Assembly (NCBI GenBank): GCA_965659415.1
Contig: CBFHVA010000006.1
Coordinates: 1 to 64,000, forward strand
Reading direction: 5' to 3'
Length of the DNA stretch: 64,000 nt
Source: Phaeocystidibacter sp965659415
GTDB lineage: Bacteria > Bacteroidota > Bacteroidia > Flavobacteriales > Schleiferiaceae
The translations under genes and the position numbers were made by a program. The notes under the pieces were generated by a model. The model made no database searches, was not told the DNA's origin, and saw nothing but the letters and a program-made list of their open reading frames with translations. Position 1 is the first letter of the stretch. Each line of letters begins with the position of its first letter. Of the stretch, positions 1 to 9,152 are shown one piece after another.

Positions 1-172
1 AGCATATAGGCTGTTTTAGGTCAACAAAAATAACTCACATTTGGGTCGATAGGTTTATTCCTATGTGAATTTAACTACTACGTTGAGTGGACGATGACTA
101 CAGGGCAAACAACGTACCGAAGTACTGATTACCCGAACCTAAAATTCATTCGCTCAATTCAAAGGAACTTGC

Positions 173-180
173 GACATTTG
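173..180 (+). promoter_or_regulatory. Probable -7 element of the ABC exporter gene
   Basis: GACATTTG departs from the Bacteroidota consensus TAnnTTTG at its first two bases. It ends exactly 5 nt before the ATG at 186, the same spacing as at rsmA and olsF, so the transcript may start at or near the start codon. The rest of positions 1-185 holds no convincing gene. Confidence 0.4.
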
Positions 181-185
181 CGCCC

Positions 186-1961
186 ATGCAAGATGATCAG
201 CAAAAGAAAAAGGTCAGACTCTCATGGGGTGCCCTGAGAAAAACCTTTCAGCTTTACAGTTATATACGACCATTCCGAGGAGAATTCTTCCTTGGATTGG
301 TGTTCCTTTTCTTATCCAGCACAGCCAACCTAGCCTTTCCAAAGTTTCTAGGTGATTTGGTGAATACACAAAGTGAATCACTGAATTTTGACAAGATTGA
401 TGAGGTAGCCCTCATATTGGTAGCCATACTTGTAGCACAAGCCATCTTCAGTTTCTTCCGCATCGTTCTCTTTGTGAATGTTACGGAAAAAACCCTGGCG
501 TCACTGCGACAAGCAACATACACGCACCTGCTCAAACTCCCAATCGCATTTTTTAACCAAAAGCGAGTGGGCGAACTAAACTCACGAATCTCCAGCGATA
601 TTTCGCTTCTTCAGGAAACGATGACCACAACCTTGGCCGAGTTCATTCGTCAGTTGATTATTATTGTAGGTGGCATCACGCTATTGACCATCACCTCTTG
701 GAAGCTTACGCTTTTCATGCTTGCCATTCTTCCTGCTGTGATGATTGTGGCCGTTGTATTCGGAAGGTTTATTCGCCGTTATGCTAAGGAAGTGCAGGGA
801 CAGGTTGCAGAAAGCAACACCATCGTGGAAGAAACGCTCCAAGGGATATACAATGTAAAAGCCTTTGCAAACGAATTCTTCGAGATGCTTCGCTACAAGA
901 AGAAAACAGATGAGGTGGCCCGCACAGGCATCAAAGGTGGAATTTACCGCGGAGCCTTTTCCTCATTCATCATACTTGGTTTATTTGGCGCCATGGTCGC
1001 TGTTATTTGGAAGGGAACTACGCTGATTGCCGAAGGTGTTCTTGATACCGGCGAGCTTTTCAGCTTTGTAATCTACTCCGGATTTATTGGTGGATCCATA
1101 GGTGGTTTGGCCGACGTATATGCCAAGATCCAGAAGGCCGTTGGCGCCACAGAAGAGCTCATGGAAATTCTCGATGAGAAAACGGAGGACCTACATGAAA
1201 CCCCAAATGCAATTCCTTCCTTTACAGGGAAAATCGAATTTCAAAATGTGTCATTTGCTTATCCTTCTAGAGCAGATGTATCGGTGCTCAACAACCTAAG
1301 CTTTGAGGCTAAGTCGGGTGAACAAGTAGCACTCGTCGGACCTTCAGGAGCTGGTAAATCTACCATCGTTCAACTCGTAATGCGCTTCTTTGATCCGATA
1401 TCTGGGAGCATTCAGTTTGATGATAAGTCGGCCTCTGAGTATGGCCTTTCCGAATTGAGAAACCAAATGGCTGTAGTTCCGCAAGATGTACTCTTATTTG
1501 GGGGTACGATTCGCGAAAATATCGCCTACGGAAAACCGGGCGCGAGTGATGAAGAGATTATCGAAGCAGCTAAAAAAGCCAACGCTTGGAAGTTTATTTC
1601 TGATTTTCCTGAAGAACTCGATACTATCGTTGGTGAACGGGGTGTCCAGCTGTCGGGTGGACAACGACAGCGCATTGCCATTGCACGCGCTGTATTGAAA
1701 GATCCGTGTATTCTCATTCTCGACGAAGCAACATCTGCGCTGGATTCCGAATCGGAAAAATTAGTTCAGGACGCCCTAGAAAAGCTGATGAAGGGAAGAA
1801 CATCTATTGTAATTGCACACCGACTTTCCACCGTTCGCAGCGCGGATAAAATTCTCGTGCTCGATCAAGGCAAGATTATCGAAAACGGCACGCACGACGA
1901 GTTATCCGCTATCGATGATGGACTTTACAAGCAACTCTCTTCCATGCAATTTGCCAACTGA
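186..1961 (+). CDS. ABC transporter, fused permease and ATPase (MsbA-like exporter)
   Basis: This 591-residue half-transporter has a six-helix membrane domain (about residues 20-320) followed by a nucleotide-binding domain. Visible motifs are Walker A GPSGAGKST near 385, the signature LSGGQRQR near 489, Walker B ILILDEATSALD near 508 and the H-loop histidine in IAHRLST near 544. The order permease-ATPase in one chain and the length fit the type IV (MsbA/BmrA) exporters, which act as homodimers in the inner membrane and move lipids or drugs outward. The substrate cannot be told from sequence. The stop codon overlaps the ATG of the next gene by one base, so the two are probably co-transcribed. 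Confidence 0.93.
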   Translation: MQDDQQKKKVRLSWGALRKTFQLYSYIRPFRGEFFLGLVFLFLSSTANLAFPKFLGDLVNTQSESLNFDKIDEVALILVAILVAQAIFSFFRIVLFVNVTEKTLASLRQATYTHLLKLPIAFFNQKRVGELNSRISSDISLLQETMTTTLAEFIRQLIIIVGGITLLTITSWKLTLFMLAILPAVMIVAVVFGRFIRRYAKEVQGQVAESNTIVEETLQGIYNVKAFANEFFEMLRYKKKTDEVARTGIKGGIYRGAFSSFIILGLFGAMVAVIWKGTTLIAEGVLDTGELFSFVIYSGFIGGSIGGLADVYAKIQKAVGATEELMEILDEKTEDLHETPNAIPSFTGKIEFQNVSFAYPSRADVSVLNNLSFEAKSGEQVALVGPSGAGKSTIVQLVMRFFDPISGSIQFDDKSASEYGLSELRNQMAVVPQDVLLFGGTIRENIAYGKPGASDEEIIEAAKKANAWKFISDFPEELDTIVGERGVQLSGGQRQRIAIARAVLKDPCILILDEATSALDSESEKLVQDALEKLMKGRTSIVIAHRLSTVRSADKILVLDQGKIIENGTHDELSAIDDGLYKQLSSMQFAN

Positions 1962-2962
1962 TGAAAAGACTACTTCTCCTTCTTATCCCCTTTGTTCTAA
2001 TCTCATGCAGTGAGGAAAAGCTCCGTATGAAAACCAACGCAAGGAGTTTTGTCTACTCTCCTGTACCCATGGGTAGTTCAATCAATATTGAAGTAGAGCA
2101 CAATGGAAGTGGCATCATTATCGAGCACAAAAAGAAGGCTATATCTACTGCACGAGGTTTTTTGGTTGATGAATCTATAGGCTATGGATTGCAACGTTTT
2201 GTGATCAAATCATACCGAAAAAACGATACCGTACAGGAAGCCTTTAATCTCGTTATTGCGCCCATTACTCCTCCAAAATCATTGAGCTATGAAGTAGTGG
2301 AAACTTATCCGCATCCCCAACAGCTTTTCACTCAAGGCTTAGTGCTTGATGGCGATATGGTATTGGAAAGCTCTGGTCAATACGGTGAATCGGCCCTTTC
2401 GGTTTATCGTTTGGGTGAAAGCAATATCCTCCAGCAACACAAATTGCCCAACGACTGGTTCTGCGAAGGGCTAGCCCTTCTTGGCGACAGCTTATATCAA
2501 ATCACCTGGAAGAAAGGCGCGGGGCAGTCTTACCATTGGGATGGTCAAAGCTTTACCGTTGGACGTTCCTTCTCCTACAGCAATCGCGAAGGCTGGGGAC
2601 TTTGTGCTTACAATGGAGCATTGCTTTGGACGGATGGCACTGAACGATTGAGAACCATCAACCCACAATCCATGGAGGTTCAACAAGCTTCTTCTGTGGT
2701 ATCAAACATCGGATTGTTTGCCAATTTGAACGAATTGGAACCGTACAAAAACCGAATTGCTGCTAATATTTGGCAAACAGATAGAATAGCTTTTATCGAC
2801 CCAGAAACAGGATTGGTAGATCACGTGCTTGACCTCAACGAACTTGCCGATCGCCATTCGGATGTCGGAACACTGAATGGCATCATGGTCCGGGGTGATA
2901 ATTTGATTGTAACCGGAAAAAACTGGCCGGTGATGTACGAATTGAAGGTGGATTGGGAATAA
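1961..2962 (+). CDS. Glutaminyl-peptide cyclotransferase, lipoprotein
   Basis: The 333-residue product resembles the plant-type/bacterial glutamine cyclotransferase family, a beta-propeller enzyme that turns N-terminal glutamine into pyroglutamate. It starts with a lipoprotein signal peptide whose lipobox is LISC with Cys16, so the mature enzyme should be membrane-attached outside the cytoplasm. Family-type segments include YPHPQQLFTQGL, REGWGL, NELEPYKNRIAANIW and LNGI, with GKNWPVMYEL close to the C-terminus. It overlaps the upstream exporter by one base. Its stop codon directly abuts the stop of the convergent downstream gene. Bacteroidota often modify exported proteins with N-terminal Gln, which fits the location, but the substrates are unknown. 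Confidence 0.88.
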   Translation: MKRLLLLLIPFVLISCSEEKLRMKTNARSFVYSPVPMGSSINIEVEHNGSGIIIEHKKKAISTARGFLVDESIGYGLQRFVIKSYRKNDTVQEAFNLVIAPITPPKSLSYEVVETYPHPQQLFTQGLVLDGDMVLESSGQYGESALSVYRLGESNILQQHKLPNDWFCEGLALLGDSLYQITWKKGAGQSYHWDGQSFTVGRSFSYSNREGWGLCAYNGALLWTDGTERLRTINPQSMEVQQASSVVSNIGLFANLNELEPYKNRIAANIWQTDRIAFIDPETGLVDHVLDLNELADRHSDVGTLNGIMVRGDNLIVTGKNWPVMYELKVDWE

Positions 2963-3274
2963 TTATTCTTCGGCAAATTCGATAAGAAATACCTCCTCAC
3001 CGTCTTTGTGCATCCAATACTTCTCTCGCGCAAACTTCTCGAGTTTCTCAGGATCACTTTCGAGCTCTTCTAACTCTCGCCTGTTCTGCTCCAATTCCGT
3101 CTCATAAAAGGCCTTTGCTTCCTCTAAATCGTCGATTCGGTCGTTGAGCTCCATATGCAAACCTATTCCGTTGCGGTCAAGGAAAGCCATCCAGAACACA
3201 AAAACAAGTATGGCAAAGATGTACTTATTGCTGAGTATTCTGAACCAAGTGGTATTTCGCCATCGCTTAAGCAT
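2963..3274 (-). CDS. Septum formation initiator family protein (DivIC/FtsB)
   Basis: This is a small bitopic protein of 103 residues. It has a short cytoplasmic N-terminus, one transmembrane helix at about residues 17-32, a coiled coil at about 43-72 rich in Glu, Leu and Arg, and the family-typical DPEKLEKFAREKYWM block at 74-88. Members of this family form the FtsB/FtsL/FtsQ-type complex that links the early and late divisome. The length and layout match. The gene is convergent with the cyclotransferase, with the two stop codons touching and no terminator hairpin between them. Confidence 0.88.
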   Translation of the reverse strand: MLKRWRNTTWFRILSNKYIFAILVFVFWMAFLDRNGIGLHMELNDRIDDLEEAKAFYETELEQNRRELEELESDPEKLEKFAREKYWMHKDGEEVFLIEFAEE

Positions 3275-3341
3275 GATTCAAAGATAAACGGAGAGTTTGG
3301 GCTTTAATTAGATGCCGAAAACACTTATCCACAAACGAAAG

Positions 3342-3473
3342 TTAGTTGGAAAAGGCTGCCTTTACCTGCTTTTCCAATTCTCTTAATTGACGCATGTGAT
3401 GCGAATCAGGAAAATCTGCAGTAAATACGAGATATTCATTAATGGCTGTTTCGAGATGTGTGCATGGTAGAAA
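3342..3473 (-). pseudogene. Remnant resembling the C-terminal end of bamD
   Basis: The minus strand reads about 43 codons ending in TAA at 3342-3344. They include ETAINEYLVFTADFPDSHH and MRQLRELEKQVKAAF. This resembles the last TPR segment of Bacteroidota BamD, which has the pattern TI.EYY.F.DEFP.S. The frame is closed upstream by TGA at 3474-3476. A neighbouring frame seems to continue the similarity as VTLDFYHA, so a frameshift plus truncation is likely. The remaining part of the 295-bp gap 3275-3569 shows only the mutA promoter. The family call is made by eye and is tentative. Confidence 0.4.
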
Positions 3474-3541
3474 TCAAGTGTAACCTTAAGAAGATGCGAA
3501 ATTCATTTGACATTTCCACAGTCTCTCGAGGGGCTATATTG

Positions 3542-3549
3542 TACCTTTG
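3542..3549 (+). promoter_or_regulatory. Promoter -7 element of the mut operon
   Basis: TACCTTTG matches TAnnTTTG and lies 20 nt before the ATG at 3570. It supports that ATG over an in-frame start at 3507, which would lie upstream of the promoter. Confidence 0.7.
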
Positions 3550-3569
3550 GTTTACTAAAGTTTTGTACG

Positions 3570-4961
3570 ATGTCTACCTCCAAACTGACATTCTCAGAGT
3601 TTAGTCGCGGTTCCAAAACCGATTGGCTAAATCAGATTGAAAAAGAATTAAAGGGCAAAGATTTTAGTTCCATTCAATCGCAAATTGAAGATGGAATTAC
3701 ACTTAATCCAGCCTATCATTCTGACGATGAATTAAGCACTTCAGCAGTACCAGCTAAAGCCCAAGATCATGTCGATTTGATCGAAGCCATGGTCGTTGAA
3801 AATGAGGCCGATTGCAACAAGAGAATACTCGAAGTTCTAAACAAGGGAACCTCTGCCCTCTTGCTTTACGTAGTGGAGAATGTTAATCTTGATTTACTTC
3901 TCAAAGATGTGCTGATACAACACGTGGCCGTTCATTTCGTAGTGGAAGGCGAAGGGAAATCTGTGCTGAATAAACTCGAACAGATTGTTGAAAATCGAGG
4001 TCTTGTGCCCGCCGAAATCAGAGGCAGCATCAACATTGATCCTATTGAATGCGCTGCGAGAACGGGTGCATGGAAACATACGGTTGAGCAGGATTTGCAC
4101 GAACTCAACGAGCTTCTCAAAACGCCGCTTTCGCAGCTCAAAACGCTGTGCGTTAACGCAAATCTATACCACAACGCGGGAGCTAACACATCCACAGAGC
4201 TTGCCTTATCCCTTGCTCACTTACACGAATACCTGCATCGCTTCGGACCTGAGAACGCCCACAGATTCTGGCTCAACATGGCCATTGGCCCCAATTACTT
4301 GGTAGAAGTAGCTAAGTTCCGCGCCATGCGCTTGTTATGGGCCAAGGTGGGTGAAGCCTATGGAGTAAAGCTTCCCATTCATATTTATGCCGAAACCGGA
4401 CTTAGAAACAAAACCATCTTTGATCCGAATGTAAACATGTTGCGCAACACTACCGAAGGAATGAGCGCCTTGGTGGGCGGAGTGGATGAACTACAAATTC
4501 AACCTTACGATAAACCTTTCCGTGAAGCCTCGGACTTGGCAACTCGAGTGGCCCGAAATCAGGCTTTGGTTGCGCAATATGAAGCTTTTGCTCAACGAGT
4601 AAACGACCCCGCGGCAGGAGCATACGCCATAGAGAAGCTCACCAATGAATTATGCGAAAAGGCTTGGGACCTTTTTAAAGAAGTGGAGAAAAGAGGTGGA
4701 ATGATTGAAGCATTGCAATCAGGATGGATTCAGGAATATATCCGAAATGAAGCAGCTGAAGAACAGGCCGAGTTCGATTCCGGAGAGTTGAGATTAGTCG
4801 GCACCAACGTATTTCCGAACGAAAGCGAACATCTAGCCGATTATACCACTCACCCGCTCTTTTCCAATGGGGATTCATCTGGAAAGGACATCGAAAAAAT
4901 TCAAGCCATTCGCTTGGCCGAAAAAATGGAGCGCGAACGCCTAAATTCTGAGAAAGCATGA
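3570..4961 (+). CDS. mutA: Methylmalonyl-CoA mutase, small (non-catalytic) subunit
   Basis: The 463-residue product is the smaller subunit of the heterodimeric B12-dependent methylmalonyl-CoA mutase, which interconverts succinyl-CoA and methylmalonyl-CoA. It keeps the mutase barrel region, for example NMAIGPNYLVEVAKFRAMRLLWAKV, but has lost the catalytic substrate pocket typical of MutB and has no recognisable B12-binding C-terminal domain, as expected for MutA. I chose the ATG at 3570 (protein MSTSKLTFSEF...) because the promoter element sits at 3542-3549. The stop overlaps the mutB ATG (ATGA, 4958-4961), which suggests translational coupling of the two subunits. Confidence 0.92.
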   Translation: MSTSKLTFSEFSRGSKTDWLNQIEKELKGKDFSSIQSQIEDGITLNPAYHSDDELSTSAVPAKAQDHVDLIEAMVVENEADCNKRILEVLNKGTSALLLYVVENVNLDLLLKDVLIQHVAVHFVVEGEGKSVLNKLEQIVENRGLVPAEIRGSINIDPIECAARTGAWKHTVEQDLHELNELLKTPLSQLKTLCVNANLYHNAGANTSTELALSLAHLHEYLHRFGPENAHRFWLNMAIGPNYLVEVAKFRAMRLLWAKVGEAYGVKLPIHIYAETGLRNKTIFDPNVNMLRNTTEGMSALVGGVDELQIQPYDKPFREASDLATRVARNQALVAQYEAFAQRVNDPAAGAYAIEKLTNELCEKAWDLFKEVEKRGGMIEALQSGWIQEYIRNEAAEEQAEFDSGELRLVGTNVFPNESEHLADYTTHPLFSNGDSSGKDIEKIQAIRLAEKMERERLNSEKA

Positions 4962-7096
4962 GCAAGATAGATTTTAGTCAATCGGATTGGTCGGCTCCTC
5001 AAGTTGAAAAAACCACAGCCAAAACGGAGCATCAAACTCCAGAAGGCATTACCATTAAGCGAGAATACACGGAGACTGACGCACAGAAACTCGACCATAC
5101 ATCTTTTGTTGCTGGTGTTGCTCCCTACTTGCGCGGACCATATGGTTCCATGTATGTGAGTAGACCATGGACGATTCGTCAATATGCTGGATTTTCAACG
5201 GCCGAAGAATCGAATGCATTCTACAGAAGGAATTTGGCGGCGGGTCAGAAAGGGTTATCTGTTGCATTTGACTTAGCTACTCACCGCGGTTACGATTCCG
5301 ACCATCCCAGAGTGGAAGGTGATGTAGGTAAGGCCGGAGTAGCCATCGATTCGGTAGAAGATATGAAAGTGCTCTTCGACCAGATACCATTGGATAAGAT
5401 GTCCGTTTCCATGACCATGAACGGTGCAGTAATCCCGGTAATGGCCTTTTATATCGTGGCGGCTGAAGAGCAAGGGGTGCAACCCGAGCAACTTTCAGGC
5501 ACCATCCAGAACGATATTCTGAAGGAATTCATGGTGCGCAACACATACATCTACCCACCAAAGCACAGCATGAAGATCATTGCCGATATCTTTGAATATA
5601 CCTCCAGGAAGATGCCGCGCTTCAACTCTATCTCGATATCGGGTTACCACATGCAAGAAGCAGGTGCAACAGCAGATTTGGAATTGGCTTATACCTTGGC
5701 GGACGGACTCGAATACATCCGCACCGGTTTAGCCGCAGGTATAGATATCGACGATTTTGCTCCTCGCCTATCTTTCTTCTGGGCCATCGGGATGAATCAC
5801 TTTATGGAAATCGCCAAAATGAGAGCCGCCCGTATGATTTGGGCCAAATTGGTGAAGCGATTCAATCCGAAGAACCCCAAGTCGATGGCATTGCGCACCC
5901 ATTCGCAAACTTCGGGATGGAGTTTGACGGAACAAGATCCGTACAACAACGTGGCGCGCACCAGCATCGAAGCCTTGGCCGCGGCCTTTGGTGGAACGCA
6001 AAGCTTGCATACCAATGCACTGGATGAAGCCATAGCACTCCCAACTGATTTCTCAGCGAGAATTGCTCGGAATACCCAACTACACCTTCAAATGGAAACG
6101 GGCATCACTAAAACGGTTGATCCATGGGGAGGAAGTTATTATGTGGAGAGTCTAACGAAGGAAATAGCAGACAAAGCTTGGGCACTGATTGAAGAGGTGG
6201 AAGAACACGGTGGAATGACCAAAGCCATTGAAGCGGGAATTCCCAAAATGCGCATCGAAGAGGCCGCGGCTAGAAAGCAAGCTCGTATCGATTCTGGTTC
6301 TGACGTAATTGTGGGTGTAAACGCGTTTCAGCCTGATACCTCAGATCCAATAGATATTCTGGAGGTCGACAATACGAAAGTATTGCAATCTCAAATTGAA
6401 CGCCTGCAAACGTTAAAGTCCAGTCGAAATGAGGCTGAAGCGCAAGCAGCCCTCGACACCTTAGCCAGTGCTGCTCAATCAGGCAATGGAAACCTGCTCG
6501 AACTCGCGGTAGATGCAGCGAGGAAACGAGCGAGTCTCGGTGAGATTAGCGATGCTATGGAGAAATCATTTGGTCGATATACCGCAACCATCCACTCCAT
6601 TGCCGGCGTTTATGCCAAGGAAATCAAATCAAATCCGATGTTTGAAGAAGCGAGAAGGAAGACCGATCAATTTGCTGTGTTGGAAGGCAGAAGACCTCGA
6701 ATCATGGTAGCTAAAATGGGACAAGATGGTCATGACCGTGGAGCTAAGGTAGTAGCAACAAGCTTTGCTGACCTGGGTTTCGACGTAGACATTGGACCAC
6801 TCTTCCAAACACCAGAAGAGGCAGCACGACAAGCCATTGAAAACGACGTACACATTCTAGGGGTAAGCTCCCTAGCGGCAGGACACAAAACCTTGGTTCC
6901 GAAAGTAATAAAGGCTTTGGAAGAGCAAGGACGTCCGGATATTATGGTGGTTGTTGGAGGGGTTATTCCACAGCAAGATTACTCCTTCCTATATGATGCA
7001 GGGGTGGTCGGAATTTTTGGTCCAGGGACCATGATTGCCAAAGCCGCTGGAGCCATATTGGATGTGTTGATTGAATCGAGGGAGGAGAACGCTTAA
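4958..7096 (+). CDS. mutB: Methylmalonyl-CoA mutase, large catalytic subunit
   Basis: This 712-residue protein has the full MutB layout. The N-terminal catalytic TIM barrel includes RPWTIRQYAGFSTAEESNA-type substrate-channel sequence and THSQTSGWSLTEQDPYNN. The C-terminal B12-binding domain carries the base-off motif DGHDRGAKV, with DGHDRG at about residues 590-595, followed by the GVSSLAAGHKTL and GGVIPQQD segments. It performs the carbon-skeleton rearrangement between succinyl-CoA and (R)-methylmalonyl-CoA. It is overlapped with mutA and followed closely by a YbaB gene and meaB, so the mutase and its repair/loading GTPase are in one transcription unit. Confidence 0.96.
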   Translation: MSKIDFSQSDWSAPQVEKTTAKTEHQTPEGITIKREYTETDAQKLDHTSFVAGVAPYLRGPYGSMYVSRPWTIRQYAGFSTAEESNAFYRRNLAAGQKGLSVAFDLATHRGYDSDHPRVEGDVGKAGVAIDSVEDMKVLFDQIPLDKMSVSMTMNGAVIPVMAFYIVAAEEQGVQPEQLSGTIQNDILKEFMVRNTYIYPPKHSMKIIADIFEYTSRKMPRFNSISISGYHMQEAGATADLELAYTLADGLEYIRTGLAAGIDIDDFAPRLSFFWAIGMNHFMEIAKMRAARMIWAKLVKRFNPKNPKSMALRTHSQTSGWSLTEQDPYNNVARTSIEALAAAFGGTQSLHTNALDEAIALPTDFSARIARNTQLHLQMETGITKTVDPWGGSYYVESLTKEIADKAWALIEEVEEHGGMTKAIEAGIPKMRIEEAAARKQARIDSGSDVIVGVNAFQPDTSDPIDILEVDNTKVLQSQIERLQTLKSSRNEAEAQAALDTLASAAQSGNGNLLELAVDAARKRASLGEISDAMEKSFGRYTATIHSIAGVYAKEIKSNPMFEEARRKTDQFAVLEGRRPRIMVAKMGQDGHDRGAKVVATSFADLGFDVDIGPLFQTPEEAARQAIENDVHILGVSSLAAGHKTLVPKVIKALEEQGRPDIMVVVGGVIPQQDYSFLYDAGVVGIFGPGTMIAKAAGAILDVLIESREENA

Positions 7097-7106
7097 CAGA
7101 ACTGAG

Positions 7107-7424
7107 ATGTTTGGAGGAATGAAAGACATGATGGCCAAGCTGCAAGAAGCTCAGGTCAAAGTGGAAGAAGCCAAAGCCCGATTGGACGGCATCACTGTGC
7201 AAGGTCAGTCGAGCAGCGGGAAAGTAAAAGTAACCATGACGGGCAACCGCAAAGTGACGGATGTAGAAATCGATGCATCCCTCTCCGATTCAGAGGAAAT
7301 AGCTGACTTGGTGGTTATCGCAACCAACGATGCATTAGCCAAAGCTGAAAGCGTAAATGAAGCTGAGATGGGAGCTGCCGCCAAAGCATCCATGCCAGGG
7401 ATGGGAGGAATGTTTGGTAAATAA
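7107..7424 (+). CDS. YbaB/EbfC-family nucleoid-associated protein
   Basis: The 105-residue product starts at MFGGMKDMMAKLQEAQ (ATG at 7107). It has the family pattern: an N-terminal helix with regular charged spacing, the central VTMTGNRKVTDVEID strand-rich core, and a Met/Gly-rich tail (MPGMGGMFGK). YbaB proteins form dimers that bind DNA with little sequence preference. The gene sits 10 nt after mutB and 40 nt before meaB, between a metabolic enzyme and its chaperone. An upstream in-frame start at 7071 is within mutB and is less likely. Confidence 0.85.
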   Translation: MFGGMKDMMAKLQEAQVKVEEAKARLDGITVQGQSSSGKVKVTMTGNRKVTDVEIDASLSDSEEIADLVVIATNDALAKAESVNEAEMGAAAKASMPGMGGMFGK

Positions 7425-7464
7425 AGCCAGACCGTCGCAACCTATCTTTCACTAAATTCGAAAA

Positions 7465-8529
7465 GTGAGCCGAAAAAAATCGAAATCAGCCTTAACGGAA
7501 GTTCCCGGCGTGGAAGCGCAAGGGAGTTTGAATCCCAAACTCTCAAGTGCAAAACTGCGTCGACAAAACGTTGACGTAGATCAGATGCACGCAAAGCTGA
7601 AGGGCGGTGATCGAACTGCTCTTTCACAGGCCATTACACTCGTTGAATCAACTCGTTCTCAAGATCATCAGCTGGCCGATGACATCGTTCAAAAATGTCT
7701 TGAGTCATCTGGCAAGAGCATTCGAATTGGAATTACCGGAGTTCCAGGTGTGGGCAAAAGCACCTTCATCGAACGCTTCGGTTTAGAGTGGATTGAAAAA
7801 GGACACAAGGTTGCTGTTCTCGCTGTAGACCCAAGCTCGGCAAAAACTGGAGGCAGCATATTGGGAGATAAAACGCGCATGAACGCTTTGTCTCAGCACG
7901 AAATGGCCTTCATACGTCCGAGTCCGAGTGCAGGCAGTTTAGGCGGAGTCGCCCGTAAAACACGCGAGTCCATCATCCTTTGCGAGGCCGCTGGTTACGA
8001 TGTGATTCTCATTGAAACTGTAGGAGTTGGACAAAGTGAAACCACCGTTAAACGCATGGTAGATCTCTTCATGCTTTTATTATTACCTGGTGCAGGTGAC
8101 GAACTACAAGGAATCAAGCGGGGCATCATGGAAATGGCCGATCTAATTCTGTTGAATAAGTCCGATAGTGGCCAGGAACGGAAGGCGCAATTAGCTGCTG
8201 CTGAAGTAAAGCGAGCGCTCAAATTATATCCAGAAGATCCACGTGGTTGGATTGTTCCTGTGCAACCGGTGTCTGCCATCGAAGGTCACGGCATTGAGAT
8301 GGCCACCAAGGAAATCGAAAAGTTCAAGCGCCATATGGAGTTAAAGGGCCATTGGGACGCGCTCAGAATTAATCAAGCCAGCTGGTGGTTCGATGATACG
8401 ATCGGGGAACTTCTTCACGGTTATTGGATGAATCAAGGCCAGAACCAACAGCGGTATCAGGAGTTAAAGTCACAAGTAGAAAGTGGCGCTGTAAGTCCGC
8501 TTGCTGCGGCAAGAAATCTATTCTCCTAG
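7465..8529 (+). CDS. meaB: MeaB/ArgK-family GTPase, methylmalonyl-CoA mutase chaperone
   Basis: This G3E-class P-loop GTPase has 354 residues. It shows Walker A GVPGVGKST at about 92-100, the DPSSAKTGGSILGDKTRM switch region, ETVGVGQSE and the NKSD base-recognition motif. MeaB proteins gate cofactor loading and protect methylmalonyl-CoA mutase from inactivation. Its position directly after mutAB supports that role over the older LAO/AO transport ATPase label. The start is GTG at 7465; a near-consensus TATCTTTC lies 14 nt upstream, so an internal promoter is possible. Its last four bases overlap the convergent gene that ends at 8526. Confidence 0.9.
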   Translation: MSRKKSKSALTEVPGVEAQGSLNPKLSSAKLRRQNVDVDQMHAKLKGGDRTALSQAITLVESTRSQDHQLADDIVQKCLESSGKSIRIGITGVPGVGKSTFIERFGLEWIEKGHKVAVLAVDPSSAKTGGSILGDKTRMNALSQHEMAFIRPSPSAGSLGGVARKTRESIILCEAAGYDVILIETVGVGQSETTVKRMVDLFMLLLLPGAGDELQGIKRGIMEMADLILLNKSDSGQERKAQLAAAEVKRALKLYPEDPRGWIVPVQPVSAIEGHGIEMATKEIEKFKRHMELKGHWDALRINQASWWFDDTIGELLHGYWMNQGQNQQRYQELKSQVESGAVSPLAAARNLFS

Positions 8530-9047
8530 AATTCTTTGTAGGCCTCAGCCTTAAGATAGTGGATAGCATTCCTAGTTGGGAAGGTGCCCAATTCCATGGC
8601 ATGCTCGAGAATCTTTCTTGATAAATCACCACCAGAACTGCTGTCATCCATCTGTTCAGCCACACGGTTGATGATACTCACGGTTGCTGATTTGGCGGTA
8701 ACCACCATCTGCCATGCTTCCTCTGATAAGTAAATCTGCTGACTCAAATTGTATTCGAACTCATTGCGAATGGTTTTGAGCAACAAGGTTTGATAGTCGC
8801 TTGCGCTCAATCCCTTTGAAGGAACACGAACGAGTAAACTGCTAGGGGTGATGCGCTCGAGAAACAACGTAACTCGCTCAAAGGCTTGTAAGCGAACGGG
8901 CAAGGCCTGCTTCTGTGTTTCTTTCTTCAAATAAAAACGACGTCGGTTCTCCTCATTCTCCGTAAAATTAGAGAGCATGAGATAGGCTAGCAAGAGCATA
9001 AGGAGAGCAGGGAAAGTATACTTAAGGATCTCGAGGAAGATCTCCAT
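8526..9047 (-). CDS. Membrane-anchored protein of unknown function
   Basis: This 173-residue protein is not recognised beyond a general resemblance to uncharacterised Bacteroidota proteins. Starting at ATG 9047 it has one N-terminal transmembrane helix (about residues 8-26, hydrophobic with LLMLLLAYLML). A charged segment (NEENRRRFYLKKETQK) follows, then a soluble alpha/beta domain of about 120 residues containing RLQAFERVTLFLERITPSSLL and EEAWQMVVTAKS. The N-terminal extension upstream of 9047 is unlikely because it would precede a natural membrane-anchor start. It converges on meaB with a 4-bp overlap. No function is inferred. Confidence 0.7.
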   Translation of the reverse strand: MEIFLEILKYTFPALLMLLLAYLMLSNFTENEENRRRFYLKKETQKQALPVRLQAFERVTLFLERITPSSLLVRVPSKGLSASDYQTLLLKTIRNEFEYNLSQQIYLSEEAWQMVVTAKSATVSIINRVAEQMDDSSSGGDLSRKILEHAMELGTFPTRNAIHYLKAEAYKEF

Positions 9048-9126
9048 AGTGATTCGTTTTATTAGGGAATCAAATATCGTAAAAAAATGGGGCTGTAAGA
9101 TTTTCGCTATCACTTCTTAAAACCAC

Positions 9127-9134
9127 TACATTTG
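9127..9134 (+). promoter_or_regulatory. Promoter -7 element of the aminotransferase gene
   Basis: TACATTTG is a perfect TAnnTTTG match, 18 nt before the ATG at 9153. It makes the upstream in-frame start at 9132 impossible for this transcript. Confidence 0.7.
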
Positions 9135-9152
9135 TTTCTTATTCATAGTACT

